Assembly (NCBI RefSeq): GCF_900176535.1
Contig: NZ_FWXT01000001.1
Span: forward strand, 434,001-498,000
DNA length: 64,000 nt
Source of the DNA: Pedobacter africanus
GTDB lineage: Bacteria > Bacteroidota > Bacteroidia > Sphingobacteriales > Sphingobacteriaceae
Reading direction: 5' to 3'
In this document: in pieces, positions 34,876 through 43,922 of the stretch
Layout: each line of letters starts with the position of its first letter
Position numbering within the stretch: the stretch's first letter is position 1
Notes under the pieces: generated by a model
Told to the model about the DNA's origin: nothing
What the model saw: only the letters and a program-made list of their open reading frames with translations
Database searches by the model: none
Made by a program: the position numbers and the translations under genes

Positions 34876-37800
34876 ATGAATTCGAAAGTTTACTTACGGG
34901 GTATACTCCCCATTGTATTGTCCTGTTTTTTGTTTTTGGAACCGGCATTCTCTCAAACCAAAGTAACTGTTCAGGGTATTGTTAAAGACGAACAGGGCGG
35001 TGTACTGCCCGGTGCATCTGTTACCGTACAAGGCAGCAAGCAAGGTACTGTAGCCGACGAGAAGGGCGCATTTTCACTGAGCGTGGAAACCGGTCAGATC
35101 CTGCTTATCAATTACCTGGGTTATCAGCCCAAAACCTATGCTGTAACCAAAACCGAAAACATTACCATCAGCCTGGAACCACAGGAAAATACCATGAACA
35201 CTGTAGTAGTGATTGGTTATGGAACGCAAAAGAAATCTTCGGTTACCGGCTCGGTTGCCAAGCTCAACAACGACAACCTGAACCAGATTCCGGTTTCCAG
35301 GGCCGATCAGGCGCTGGCCGGTAAACTTGCCGGTGTGCAGATCCAAACTACAGACGCCACCGCAGGTGCTGCTCCGGTCATCAAGATCCGTGGTGCCGCC
35401 TCCATTACTGCGGGTACCAATCCGCTCATCGTCATTGATGGTTACCCGGTACCTACCGACCTCTCGGCAGTTGACATGAACAATGTGGAAAGTATAGAGG
35501 TATTGAAAGATGCGGCATCGGCAGCCATCTATGGCTCGCGCGGTGCAAATGGGGTTATCCTCATCACTACTAAATCCGGTAAAAACGGTAAAACGGTAGT
35601 GGGCTTAAATACTTCCGCCGGTTTTAAAGATGTGTACCGCAGGCTCGACTTTCCTACCCTTTCTCAATGGGCAGCTCATGTCAAATCGGTTAACAATGGG
35701 AACCTGTCGGCCGAAATTATTGCTGCACAGCAATATGATGTACCGCTAGATCCTCAGGATATTGTTTTCAGAAAAGGGGCTTTTCAAAACCTGCAGGCCA
35801 ATGTAAGCGGTGGCAGCGACAACGTTAAATACTACGTTTCGGGCGAAGCAGTTCTGGATAAGGGCGTTATTGTAACCAACGATTACAAACGCTACGGCGG
35901 ACAAGCCAATGTAGACATTACGCCGAACAAGAAATGGAAGATCGGCATCAGCCTTACCCCTTCCTACACCGTGCAGCAAACCCCGAATTATAAAATACAC
36001 GACCTGCTGCGGAGCTTTGCTACCTGGCTGCCGCTCTATGCTACGGAAAGCATATCGCAGGCCACCGGTTTACCGGTAGGTAACCTGGTACACCAGCGTG
36101 CATTTGACCCCGCGGCCAATACCCGCTACAAAGGCATTAACCTTTCGGCTACAGCCAATAACAACGGCTACGCCAATTTGTATGGTATCGACAACACCAC
36201 TTATACCGTAAAAACGCTGGCCAATGCCAATGTACAGTACAACTTTACCGAAGCGCTTTCCCTGAAAGTATCGGGTGGTGCATTCATCAACAATTCCAGA
36301 AATGAGTTCTTCCAGAAATCATGGGCAACGCGCGATCCTTTCCTGCAGGGCGCAGCAGTGGCACAGGCCTCTACCCGGGGCACACTCGCCAATACACAGA
36401 CCATCGATGTATTGAACGAAAACATACTGAACTATACCAAAAGCTTTGGTAAGCATGATCTCAATGTAATTGCAGGTTTTACCGCACAATCTACTAAAAT
36501 CAGCAGCAGCAATTCTGCAGCTACCAATTTTGCGACAGACGATATCCCTACCCTTAACGCCGGAACCTTAAGCTCCCTGAGCTCAACAGAAGAGCGTAGT
36601 GCGCTGGCCTCGGTGCTGTTCAGGGCAAACTATGCTTACGACAACAAATACCTTTTGTCTGTAGGCTCCCGCTGGGACGGCAGTTCCAGGTTTGGGCAGG
36701 ACAACCGCTGGGGTTACTTCCCTTCAGCATCCCTGGGATGGCGGGTAAGCAATGAAGGTTTTTATCCTGCAGCAGCTTTTGTGAACGATTTAAAAATAAG
36801 GGCAAGTTATGGTGCCACAGGCAACAACAACATCGGGAATTACAGGGCCTTTGCCAACGTAAATACCGTAGGTGCCATACTGGGTGATGCCACCAGCCTG
36901 GGCTTCAACTCCAGCTTTTACGATAACCCCAACCTGGGCTGGGAACGCAGCTTCAGCTTCAATGCCGGTGCCGACCTCGCCTTCATGAAAAACAGGTTTA
37001 CCTTAACGGTAGATGCCTACCGCTCTACCACCAAAGACCTGCTCTTCTTCCTGCCCATCAACACCATTACCGGAAGCAACGGAGTGTGGACCAACGTGGG
37101 AGAAGTGGAAAACCAGGGACTGGAAATTGAGCTGGGTGCAAAGATCATTGATCAGGAAAACTTCAAATGGAGTGTAAGTGCCAATGGGGCAACAAACAAA
37201 AACAAAGTAAAAGCCCTAGGCAACAGCAATTCTATTATTGGTGTGGGCGATCCAAAAAGGCCCAACTATTTTCTGGCACAGGTGGGCCAGCCGCTGGTCC
37301 AGTTCTATGGCTATGAGTACGACAGTGATATTGAGGTAGGGGGAAATTTCTGGCCTACCAATGTGCACTCCGACCGCGTCATTGCCCGCGACATCAATAA
37401 CGACGGTGTGGTTAACGATCTGGACCGCGTGGTACTTGGGCAACCTACCCCGAAGTTTACCTGGGGACTGACCAGTAACCTCAAATACAAAGATTTTGAT
37501 TTGAGCTTTGTATTACAAGGGTCGCAGGGCGCCAGTGTGTTCAATGCTGACCCTAATTATTACGAAACCCAGTTCTCGGCCACGGGTACTTCGGCTTATC
37601 TGAGCCTTCCTGCCAACCTGCAGGCCAAAACCAAATACAAAACCGAAAGCCGTTATGCCATAGAAGATGCTTCATTCATCGCCCTGCGCAACCTAAATGT
37701 AGGTTATACCCTGAATGCAAAATGGTTGAGCGCCATTAAGGCCAGCAACCTGCGGGTTTACGTATCTACGGCCAACCTGTGGTACAAATTTGCCAAAGGT

Positions 37801-37923
37801 TATTCCAGCTACAACCCTGAAGGAGTGAACGAATATACCGACGACCCTTTAAAAAATGGCTATCAGCGTGGATCGGCGCCGGTGACCAGAAACATCACTT
37901 TTGGTATCAATGCTAACTTTTAA
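34876..37923 (+). CDS. SusC-like TonB-dependent outer-membrane transporter
   Basis: The 1015-residue protein starts with a signal peptide (to about FSQ). The carboxypeptidase-like beta-sandwich KVTVQGIVKDEQGGVLPGA follows at about 30-105. VVVIGYGTQKKSSVTGSV, a TonB-interaction box typical of SusC, leads into the plug (about 115-230) and a long barrel ending GINANF. It should form the SusC/SusD pair that captures alginate oligomers and moves them into the periplasm with TonB energy. It is followed 10 bp later by SusD. Confidence 0.95.
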   Translation: MNSKVYLRGILPIVLSCFLFLEPAFSQTKVTVQGIVKDEQGGVLPGASVTVQGSKQGTVADEKGAFSLSVETGQILLINYLGYQPKTYAVTKTENITISLEPQENTMNTVVVIGYGTQKKSSVTGSVAKLNNDNLNQIPVSRADQALAGKLAGVQIQTTDATAGAAPVIKIRGAASITAGTNPLIVIDGYPVPTDLSAVDMNNVESIEVLKDAASAAIYGSRGANGVILITTKSGKNGKTVVGLNTSAGFKDVYRRLDFPTLSQWAAHVKSVNNGNLSAEIIAAQQYDVPLDPQDIVFRKGAFQNLQANVSGGSDNVKYYVSGEAVLDKGVIVTNDYKRYGGQANVDITPNKKWKIGISLTPSYTVQQTPNYKIHDLLRSFATWLPLYATESISQATGLPVGNLVHQRAFDPAANTRYKGINLSATANNNGYANLYGIDNTTYTVKTLANANVQYNFTEALSLKVSGGAFINNSRNEFFQKSWATRDPFLQGAAVAQASTRGTLANTQTIDVLNENILNYTKSFGKHDLNVIAGFTAQSTKISSSNSAATNFATDDIPTLNAGTLSSLSSTEERSALASVLFRANYAYDNKYLLSVGSRWDGSSRFGQDNRWGYFPSASLGWRVSNEGFYPAAAFVNDLKIRASYGATGNNNIGNYRAFANVNTVGAILGDATSLGFNSSFYDNPNLGWERSFSFNAGADLAFMKNRFTLTVDAYRSTTKDLLFFLPINTITGSNGVWTNVGEVENQGLEIELGAKIIDQENFKWSVSANGATNKNKVKALGNSNSIIGVGDPKRPNYFLAQVGQPLVQFYGYEYDSDIEVGGNFWPTNVHSDRVIARDINNDGVVNDLDRVVLGQPTPKFTWGLTSNLKYKDFDLSFVLQGSQGASVFNADPNYYETQFSATGTSAYLSLPANLQAKTKYKTESRYAIEDASFIALRNLNVGYTLNAKWLSAIKASNLRVYVSTANLWYKFAKGYSSYNPEGVNEYTDDPLKNGYQRGSAPVTRNITFGINANF

Positions 37924-37933
37924 ACTTACGGAA

Positions 37934-39328
37934 ATGAGATACAACATATTAACAGCCCTGGTAGTCGTATTGAGCTTTACCGGCTGCAAAAAGTTTTTGG
38001 ATGAAAAACCAATCTCCAATTTGATAGAGCAGAATTATTACCGCAATACCGAAGAGGTGGAAACTGGGGTAATTGCCTGTTATGATGGATTGCAAAAAGT
38101 ATACGACATTGAATTTAAGCTTACAGAAATACGGGCCGATAATACCTCTGGAGTATCACTGGAGGGCGACTGGGGCGCTATTAAGTTCTTCAGGGATGGC
38201 CCTTCCAACTTTTTCCTGCTCGATTACTGGCAGCGCGCTTATAACACCATAGCCCGCTGTAACCTGGTGCTCAAATACATCGACAACGTAAGCGACCCGG
38301 TTAAAAAGAAGTATTTTGAAGGCGAGGCCAAATTTATCCGCTCGCTAATGTATTTTAACCTGGTGCGGCTGTATGGCGATGTGCCTTTACTAACCGCATC
38401 CATTAAATTCGACGACTTCGATAAGTTCAAGCGCATCAGCAAAACAGAGATCTATAATCAGATCAAGACCGACCTGCTGACTGCCGTTGATTACTGCCCG
38501 CCATCCTGGCCAACTGCGCAGGTAGCAAGGGTTAGCAAAGGTGCTTCACAGGCATTGTTAGCCAAGGTTTACCTCACACTCAGGGACTATCCGAATGTTA
38601 AACTGCAGCTGGCTTCATTGGTCGGCAGCAATTTTAAGGGCAGCACTTATCAGCTTAACCCATCTTATGCTGCCATTTTCAGCACAGCCTCTGAAATGAG
38701 CAAGGAAATCGTTTTTGCAGTGCGTTATAAAGCCAGTGCCAATGGCGAAGGCAACTCCTTTTCTTACGAATACACCAATAATGGCGATGCCAGGAACGTC
38801 AAAGCTTCGGCCCCTTACCAGGCGCTTTTTGAGACCGGTGATGTAAGGAAAGCCAGCACCTTTAATGCAGCAAATGGCCTATGCACCAAATTTCTGGATC
38901 CTACAGCGCCGCAAAGGGATGCAGGTAACGACTTCCCGGTAATCCGCTTTGCAGATGTGCTCCTGATGTATGCAGAAGCATCAAACGAATTGCTTACGGC
39001 ACCAAACAGCGAGGTATTGACGCCTTTAAACGAAGTTCGGTTAAGGGCAGTAGCCAGCACATACAACAGTGTTGGTCTCAGTACTAAAGAAGCAGCCCGG
39101 GCTGCTATAATCAAAGAAAGGAAGCTGGAATTCGGCTTTGAAAATGAAAGGTGGTACGACCTTGTAAGAATGGACCAAAGCAGTACAATTGCCATTCTAA
39201 ATGCTTATCTTGCTGCTACGGGGAACCCGAATATCAGTGTGCCAGCTTATAGATTAATCTTCCCCATCCCTCAGACAGAGATTGACCTGAGCAAAGGTAA
39301 CTTAACGCAAAACCCAGATTACAACTGA
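37934..39328 (+). CDS. SusD-like surface glycan-binding lipoprotein
   Basis: The start at 37934 (MRYNILTALVVVLSFTGCKKF) gives a lipobox cysteine at about residue 18; an upstream in-frame start lies inside the susC tail. The protein is about 464 residues, helical with TPR-like elements (YWQRAYNTIARCNLVLKYID and LVRLYGDVPLL), and ends in the SusD-RagB C-terminal signature FPIPQTEIDLSKGNLTQNP. It closes over SusC and binds alginate oligosaccharide on the cell surface. Its stop overlaps the PL6 start by one base. Confidence 0.95.
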   Translation: MRYNILTALVVVLSFTGCKKFLDEKPISNLIEQNYYRNTEEVETGVIACYDGLQKVYDIEFKLTEIRADNTSGVSLEGDWGAIKFFRDGPSNFFLLDYWQRAYNTIARCNLVLKYIDNVSDPVKKKYFEGEAKFIRSLMYFNLVRLYGDVPLLTASIKFDDFDKFKRISKTEIYNQIKTDLLTAVDYCPPSWPTAQVARVSKGASQALLAKVYLTLRDYPNVKLQLASLVGSNFKGSTYQLNPSYAAIFSTASEMSKEIVFAVRYKASANGEGNSFSYEYTNNGDARNVKASAPYQALFETGDVRKASTFNAANGLCTKFLDPTAPQRDAGNDFPVIRFADVLLMYAEASNELLTAPNSEVLTPLNEVRLRAVASTYNSVGLSTKEAARAAIIKERKLEFGFENERWYDLVRMDQSSTIAILNAYLAATGNPNISVPAYRLIFPIPQTEIDLSKGNLTQNPDYN

Positions 39329-41556
39329 TGAAAAAACTCCTTCTCCCACTTTTATTGTTCAGCCTGAATGCCTTTTCGGCTTCCGTTATTGTAGATAACC
39401 CCGCGGCGCTCACAGCAGCTGTAGCCAAAGCAAAACCCGGCGATGTCATCTATCTGAAAGACCAGACCTGGATTGATGCGGGCATACAGCTGCAGGGTAA
39501 AGGCACGGCCAGGCAGCCTATCAGCATCCTTCCCCAAACGCCGGGAGGGGTGGTTTTCAGCGGACAATCTTACGTGCAGCTTGGCGGGGAATACCTCTTG
39601 TTTAAAGGTTTTCATTTTAAGCGGGGCCATAGCCCAAAAAGGGAAATCATCTCCTTTCGCATCAATAACGATATACTGGCCAGCAACTGCAGGGTCAGCA
39701 ATATCGTAATCGAGGATTATAGCCAGCCCGAACGCTTTAAAACCGACAGCTGGGTTACCTTTTACGGCAGGCACAACCGGGTAGACCACTCTACTTTTGT
39801 CAACAAACTGAACGCAGGTCCGCTCATTATAGCCGAGCTGGACGATGAGCGCAGTCAGCAGAACTATCACAGCATAGACAGCAATTATTTTAAAGGCAGG
39901 CAGCGCTTTGGTGCCAACGGCGGCGAAACCATACGCATTGGTGTCGCCAGGTATTCCTTAAGTGCTTCGCGCACCAGCATTACCGGCAATTATTTTGAAC
40001 GCTGCAATGGCGAGGTAGAAGTGGTATCCATTAAATCGGGTGAAAACAAGGTCAGCTTCAACACCTTTTATGAATGTGAAGGCGGACTGGTATTGCGGCA
40101 TGGCTCTGGTAATGTGGTAGAAGGGAATTTTTTCATTGGCAACAACAAGGCGTTTACCGGTGGCGTAAGGGTCATTAACCCAGAGCAAAAAGTCATCAAC
40201 AATGTCTTTTACCAGCTTAAGGGCATCAATTTCAGGGCTACCCTGGCCGTAATGAACGGCGTACCCAACTCGCAGCTCAACAGGTATTTCCAGGTAAAAG
40301 ATGCACTGATCGAAAAAAACAGCTTTATCAGTTGTGAAAGCATCCTGTTTGGCACAGGCAAAGATGCAGAGCGGACGCTGGGGCCGGAAAACGTTTCGTT
40401 CAAACGCAACCTGATCGTTACGGACGGTGATCAGGCCTTTACCGATGCCAATAACAACGGGGGTATCCATTTTTCGGAAAATGCTTTGGGAGTTGATTTC
40501 AGAGGAAAAATACCTGAAGGCTTCAGTAAGATAAAACCGAGTACGATATCTGTACAAGGCATTGAGCTGCCTTACGATGCACAGTATGGGGCCGAGTTGA
40601 AACGGATGCCTTTCATCAGGAAAGAACAGACCGGGGCAGCCTGGTATAAACCTGCGGTTGCTGTACCGGCAAGAAAACCACAGCATTTTCTGGTAACTGC
40701 AGCACGGGCCGGGTCTATACCCGACCTCATCAAAAAGACCATTGCAGGTGATACGCTTATTTTAACCGAAGAGGGGACTTACAAAATGCTTGAAGAAATA
40801 AGGGTAAGTAAACCACTGGTGATTATGGCAGCTAAAAACCTCAAAGGCAGACCGGTATTGGTGAATGCGAGCTTTAAGTCCTTGCCGGCCTTTATCTGCA
40901 TAGAAAATGGCGGCGATCTACAACTGAATGGTCTGGCTTTTAAAGGTACTTATCAGAGTTATGCAACAGCCGACGGCGGGATCAGGTCTACCGACCTGCC
41001 CATGAACAGGCCTTACAAACTGACAATAGACAACTGCGAGTTTTCAGACTATAACGAAAGCAACAACGGGGCTTTCAGGGCGGGAAAAAGCACATTTGCA
41101 GACAGCCTGGTAGTAACCAACTCGATATTTCACAACATGTCGGGTGCCGGTCTCGATCTTTCCGCCGAAAAAGACGATAAAGGTTTCTACAATGCGGAAT
41201 ACACCATCGTCAGAAACTGCAGCTTCAGCAATATGCTGAGTGGCGCCATTAATATCTATCGTGGTGGAAATGACGAAAGTACTTTAGGCCCCTTTGTAAC
41301 CATAGACCATTGTACTTTTAATGAAGTGGAAAACCGCGAGCAGGGCACAGTGATCAAACTGGTGGGTGCACAGCGGGCTTCCATTACCCATTGCAGTTTC
41401 TCGCAAAGCGGGCAAGGAGGCAGATCTATACAGTTCCAGGAATACAGGTGGGACAATATCCTGGTAGATTATTGTAATTTCTATGAGTCGGGCAAAGTAG
41501 AATCCTTTTATAACAAAGCCATGGGCAGCAACAATACCTTTAAAAAATTGCCATAA
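39328..41556 (+). CDS. PL6 alginate lyase with two beta-helix domains
   Basis: The 742-residue secreted protein has a signal peptide (to about NAFSA). The N-terminal parallel beta-helix (about 20-440) carries the PL6 site. Lys236 (VVSIKSGEN) and Arg257 (LVLRHGSGN) are 21 residues apart, the same as the Lys/Arg pair of characterised PL6 enzymes (AlyGC, chondroitinase B). NGGETIRIG contributes the calcium side. A second beta-helix follows (about 455-742), as in the two-domain AlyGC type. Alginate is favoured over chondroitin because the same operon holds PL17, KdgF and a DEH reductase. It overlaps SusD by one base. Confidence 0.9.
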   Translation: MKKLLLPLLLFSLNAFSASVIVDNPAALTAAVAKAKPGDVIYLKDQTWIDAGIQLQGKGTARQPISILPQTPGGVVFSGQSYVQLGGEYLLFKGFHFKRGHSPKREIISFRINNDILASNCRVSNIVIEDYSQPERFKTDSWVTFYGRHNRVDHSTFVNKLNAGPLIIAELDDERSQQNYHSIDSNYFKGRQRFGANGGETIRIGVARYSLSASRTSITGNYFERCNGEVEVVSIKSGENKVSFNTFYECEGGLVLRHGSGNVVEGNFFIGNNKAFTGGVRVINPEQKVINNVFYQLKGINFRATLAVMNGVPNSQLNRYFQVKDALIEKNSFISCESILFGTGKDAERTLGPENVSFKRNLIVTDGDQAFTDANNNGGIHFSENALGVDFRGKIPEGFSKIKPSTISVQGIELPYDAQYGAELKRMPFIRKEQTGAAWYKPAVAVPARKPQHFLVTAARAGSIPDLIKKTIAGDTLILTEEGTYKMLEEIRVSKPLVIMAAKNLKGRPVLVNASFKSLPAFICIENGGDLQLNGLAFKGTYQSYATADGGIRSTDLPMNRPYKLTIDNCEFSDYNESNNGAFRAGKSTFADSLVVTNSIFHNMSGAGLDLSAEKDDKGFYNAEYTIVRNCSFSNMLSGAINIYRGGNDESTLGPFVTIDHCTFNEVENREQGTVIKLVGAQRASITHCSFSQSGQGGRSIQFQEYRWDNILVDYCNFYESGKVESFYNKAMGSNNTFKKLP

Positions 41557-41560
41557 ATAC

Positions 41561-41582
41561 CGGCCGGTCCTGCGACCGGCCG
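41561..41582. terminator. Bidirectional hairpin ending the alginate locus
   Basis: A perfect stem CGGCCGGTC (41561-41569) / GACCGGCCG (41574-41582) with loop CTGC lies between the PL6 and GH20 stop codons. It would end both convergent transcripts. Confidence 0.75.
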
Positions 41583-41587
41583 ATTGT

Positions 41588-43798
41588 CTATTCTTTCCTC
41601 AAAAACACTGCACCGGCAGCATCATTACTGATCTCTCCACGCACCTTAGCTTTTACGGTAAAGGCCGCACCGGTTTCGTAATCATTTATTTTGAACTTGT
41701 AAATGTTGTCTTTAGCGGCCTTACCGGTGTAACCTTCATGTATATCCTCTCCTATTTTCACGCCGTTCTTAAAGACCTCTATGCCCTGTATATCCAGGCG
41801 TGAAGCTCCCTGGGTATACCAGAACGAAAGTTGATAAGTTCCGTTGCCTGTTACCTTTCCGGTAGCATTGATTTCCAAATCAGCATATTCCTTTCCCTTG
41901 ATCTGCGATGGAACCCACTCCCGCAGCAACTGCCCGTAAGGTTTAAACCTGTCATACTTTTCAGGGAAATACAATGGCAGCGAGTACTGGTTGCGGTTCA
42001 CCACCGTAATAGCATAAAAGTCGCTCAGCTTAGCTACCTTAACCGAACCAGTATAAACCGGCGAAAAAGGTGTAGCCCTGTTGCCATCTGTGCTGTAACG
42101 GATTTCAGCACCTTCAACCAGGTTTTCCAGTTTCAGCACATAGCCATCCGCAGTTTTTTCATTGCTGGCCAGTTTAGGCACTGGCACACGATAGCCATAA
42201 CCTGCGTAATCGTAGCGCTGGTAGTGCGTCCGGATTCGCTGTTCAAAATCCGGCCAGTTTTGTTTTTTCACCGGGGTCCAGCAAACCTCGGCCAAAGCCG
42301 CCATCCTTGGAAAGGCCAGGTAATCAAAATATTTCTCCGAGCGGTTTTCATTCAGCAGCCTGAGCTCCTGCAACACGGTGCCGTGAATAAACTGATCGGA
42401 CCATAAAGAGCCTTCTGCACCCAATATCTGCGGACGGTACTTTTCATCCAGTCCGTTTAACATAGGGTTTAAGGAATAAGCTTTTTCCAATGAAATGGGC
42501 TTGATCCAAGTGGCTGCTTTCAGCTCTCCGGGGATGTCACTTTCAGGCGCATCAAAATAGCTGTAGTCGGACAGGTTCATCACCGAATAATGCCCTGCAC
42601 TTACAGCTTTCAGTGCTTTTTCTTTATTGTGCCAGATCATACCCACAGCTTTATCTTTCAGGCCGTCTTCAATGATCTCGTCCCAGCCCACAATGGTTTT
42701 ACCGTACTTTTTAACCATTTGCTGTACCCTCGCATTAAAATATACCTGCAGCTCTTTTTCTTCTTTCAGGTTCAGCTCTTTCTTGCGTTTCTGGCAATGC
42801 GGACAAGCCTTCCAGCGGTCATATTTTGCTTCATCACCACCAATGTGAATGTACTTTGAAGGGAACAGCGCAAAAGTTTCGGCAAATACATCCGCCAGGA
42901 AATCGAAAGTCGACTCCTTACCAACACAATACAGTTCCCTGCTGATGGAATGCTGGGTCTGCACAATATACTGTTCGCCCGTACAGCACAGATACGGATA
43001 AGATGCAACGGCCGAAAGCACATGCGCCGGAAGTTCAATTTCAGGAATCACGTCTACATTACGCGCAGTAGCATAGGCCACAATCTCTTTGATGTCTTCC
43101 TGCGTATAATAACCTCCCTGACGCTCAGCCCCCACACCGCTCCAGGCGCCTACCGAAGTGAGTTTAGGATATTTTTTGATCTCCAGCCTCCAGCCGGAAT
43201 CGTCTACGAGGTGAAAGTGCAACACATTCAGTTTGTACATAGCCATCATGTCTATGAACTTCAACACATATTCCTTACTGAAGAAATAGCGGGCCACGTC
43301 CAGCATCATGCCTCTCCAAACATACTGAGGGGCATCTTCTATATCAGCTCCTTTCACTTTCCATACTTGTTGCTTTTGCAGGTGTGTATCGAAAATAGCC
43401 GGTGGCAGCATTTGCAGGAGCGTTTGAGTTGCATAAAATACACCTGCCTGGGTAGCCCCGTTTATACTGACCTGATTATTGCTTACACTTAGGCGATAAC
43501 CTTCTTTATTGGCGGCAAACGACTTATCAAAACGCATTACAATACCGTTTTGCATGGCACCTGTTAGTTCAGCAAGCTTAAAACCGAAACCGGTTGCCGG
43601 TGCCAATGCAGCCTGAAGCAATTCGGCCTGCTGTTTAAGGCCTTTTTCGTAATAAATTTTAGTGGTGGCATTTAAGGTAAATGAACTGCCGTTTGTTTTG
43701 ATGTTTTTGGGAAGGGGGATAATATCTGATTGTGCAGTTGAGCGCAGTACGCCAAACAATAACGTAACAAGCAGCAGCCATTTATTTAGTTTCATCAT
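41588..43798 (-). CDS. GH20 beta-N-acetylhexosaminidase
   Basis: The 736-residue secreted enzyme has a signal peptide (to about STAQ), an N-terminal GH20b domain (about 25-150), then a TIM barrel. LHFHLVDDSGWRLEIKKY and the catalytic pair Asp322-Glu323 in HIGGDEAKYDRW are intact. The C-terminal part (about 540-736) is beta-rich. It removes terminal GlcNAc or GalNAc from glycans such as chitin oligomers, peptidoglycan or glycoprotein. It is not in the alginate pathway and lies convergent to the PL6 gene, upstream of a hybrid kinase gene on the same strand. Confidence 0.93.
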   Translation of the reverse strand: MMKLNKWLLLVTLLFGVLRSTAQSDIIPLPKNIKTNGSSFTLNATTKIYYEKGLKQQAELLQAALAPATGFGFKLAELTGAMQNGIVMRFDKSFAANKEGYRLSVSNNQVSINGATQAGVFYATQTLLQMLPPAIFDTHLQKQQVWKVKGADIEDAPQYVWRGMMLDVARYFFSKEYVLKFIDMMAMYKLNVLHFHLVDDSGWRLEIKKYPKLTSVGAWSGVGAERQGGYYTQEDIKEIVAYATARNVDVIPEIELPAHVLSAVASYPYLCCTGEQYIVQTQHSISRELYCVGKESTFDFLADVFAETFALFPSKYIHIGGDEAKYDRWKACPHCQKRKKELNLKEEKELQVYFNARVQQMVKKYGKTIVGWDEIIEDGLKDKAVGMIWHNKEKALKAVSAGHYSVMNLSDYSYFDAPESDIPGELKAATWIKPISLEKAYSLNPMLNGLDEKYRPQILGAEGSLWSDQFIHGTVLQELRLLNENRSEKYFDYLAFPRMAALAEVCWTPVKKQNWPDFEQRIRTHYQRYDYAGYGYRVPVPKLASNEKTADGYVLKLENLVEGAEIRYSTDGNRATPFSPVYTGSVKVAKLSDFYAITVVNRNQYSLPLYFPEKYDRFKPYGQLLREWVPSQIKGKEYADLEINATGKVTGNGTYQLSFWYTQGASRLDIQGIEVFKNGVKIGEDIHEGYTGKAAKDNIYKFKINDYETGAAFTVKAKVRGEISNDAAGAVFLRKE

Positions 43799-43882
43799 TT
43801 GGTTGTGTTTTGTTTAGTGGTAAAACAATATTAATGAATTATTTAACCAAAAAACATCCGCTTAAAATCGATAAGGTTTACA

Positions 43883-43915
43883 CAACCGTTTGCATCGCAC
43901 AAAACAACCGTTTGC
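43883..43915. promoter_or_regulatory. Direct repeats CAACCGTTTGC in the GH20 upstream region
   Basis: CAACCGTTTGC occurs at 43883-43893 and 43905-43915, 22 bp apart, two turns of DNA. They lie 85 bp upstream of the GH20 start and next to the end of the kinase gene. They look like a binding site for a regulator acting from one face of the helix. Confidence 0.45.
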
Positions 43916-43922
43916 GCAATTT

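Noticed and set aside
39328..41556. Chondroitinase B instead of alginate lyase for the PL6 protein
   Set aside because: Both share the fold and Lys/Arg pair, but the operon holds PL17, KdgF and a DEH reductase and no sulfatase or hyaluronidase-type gene, so alginate fits better. Not excluded biochemically.
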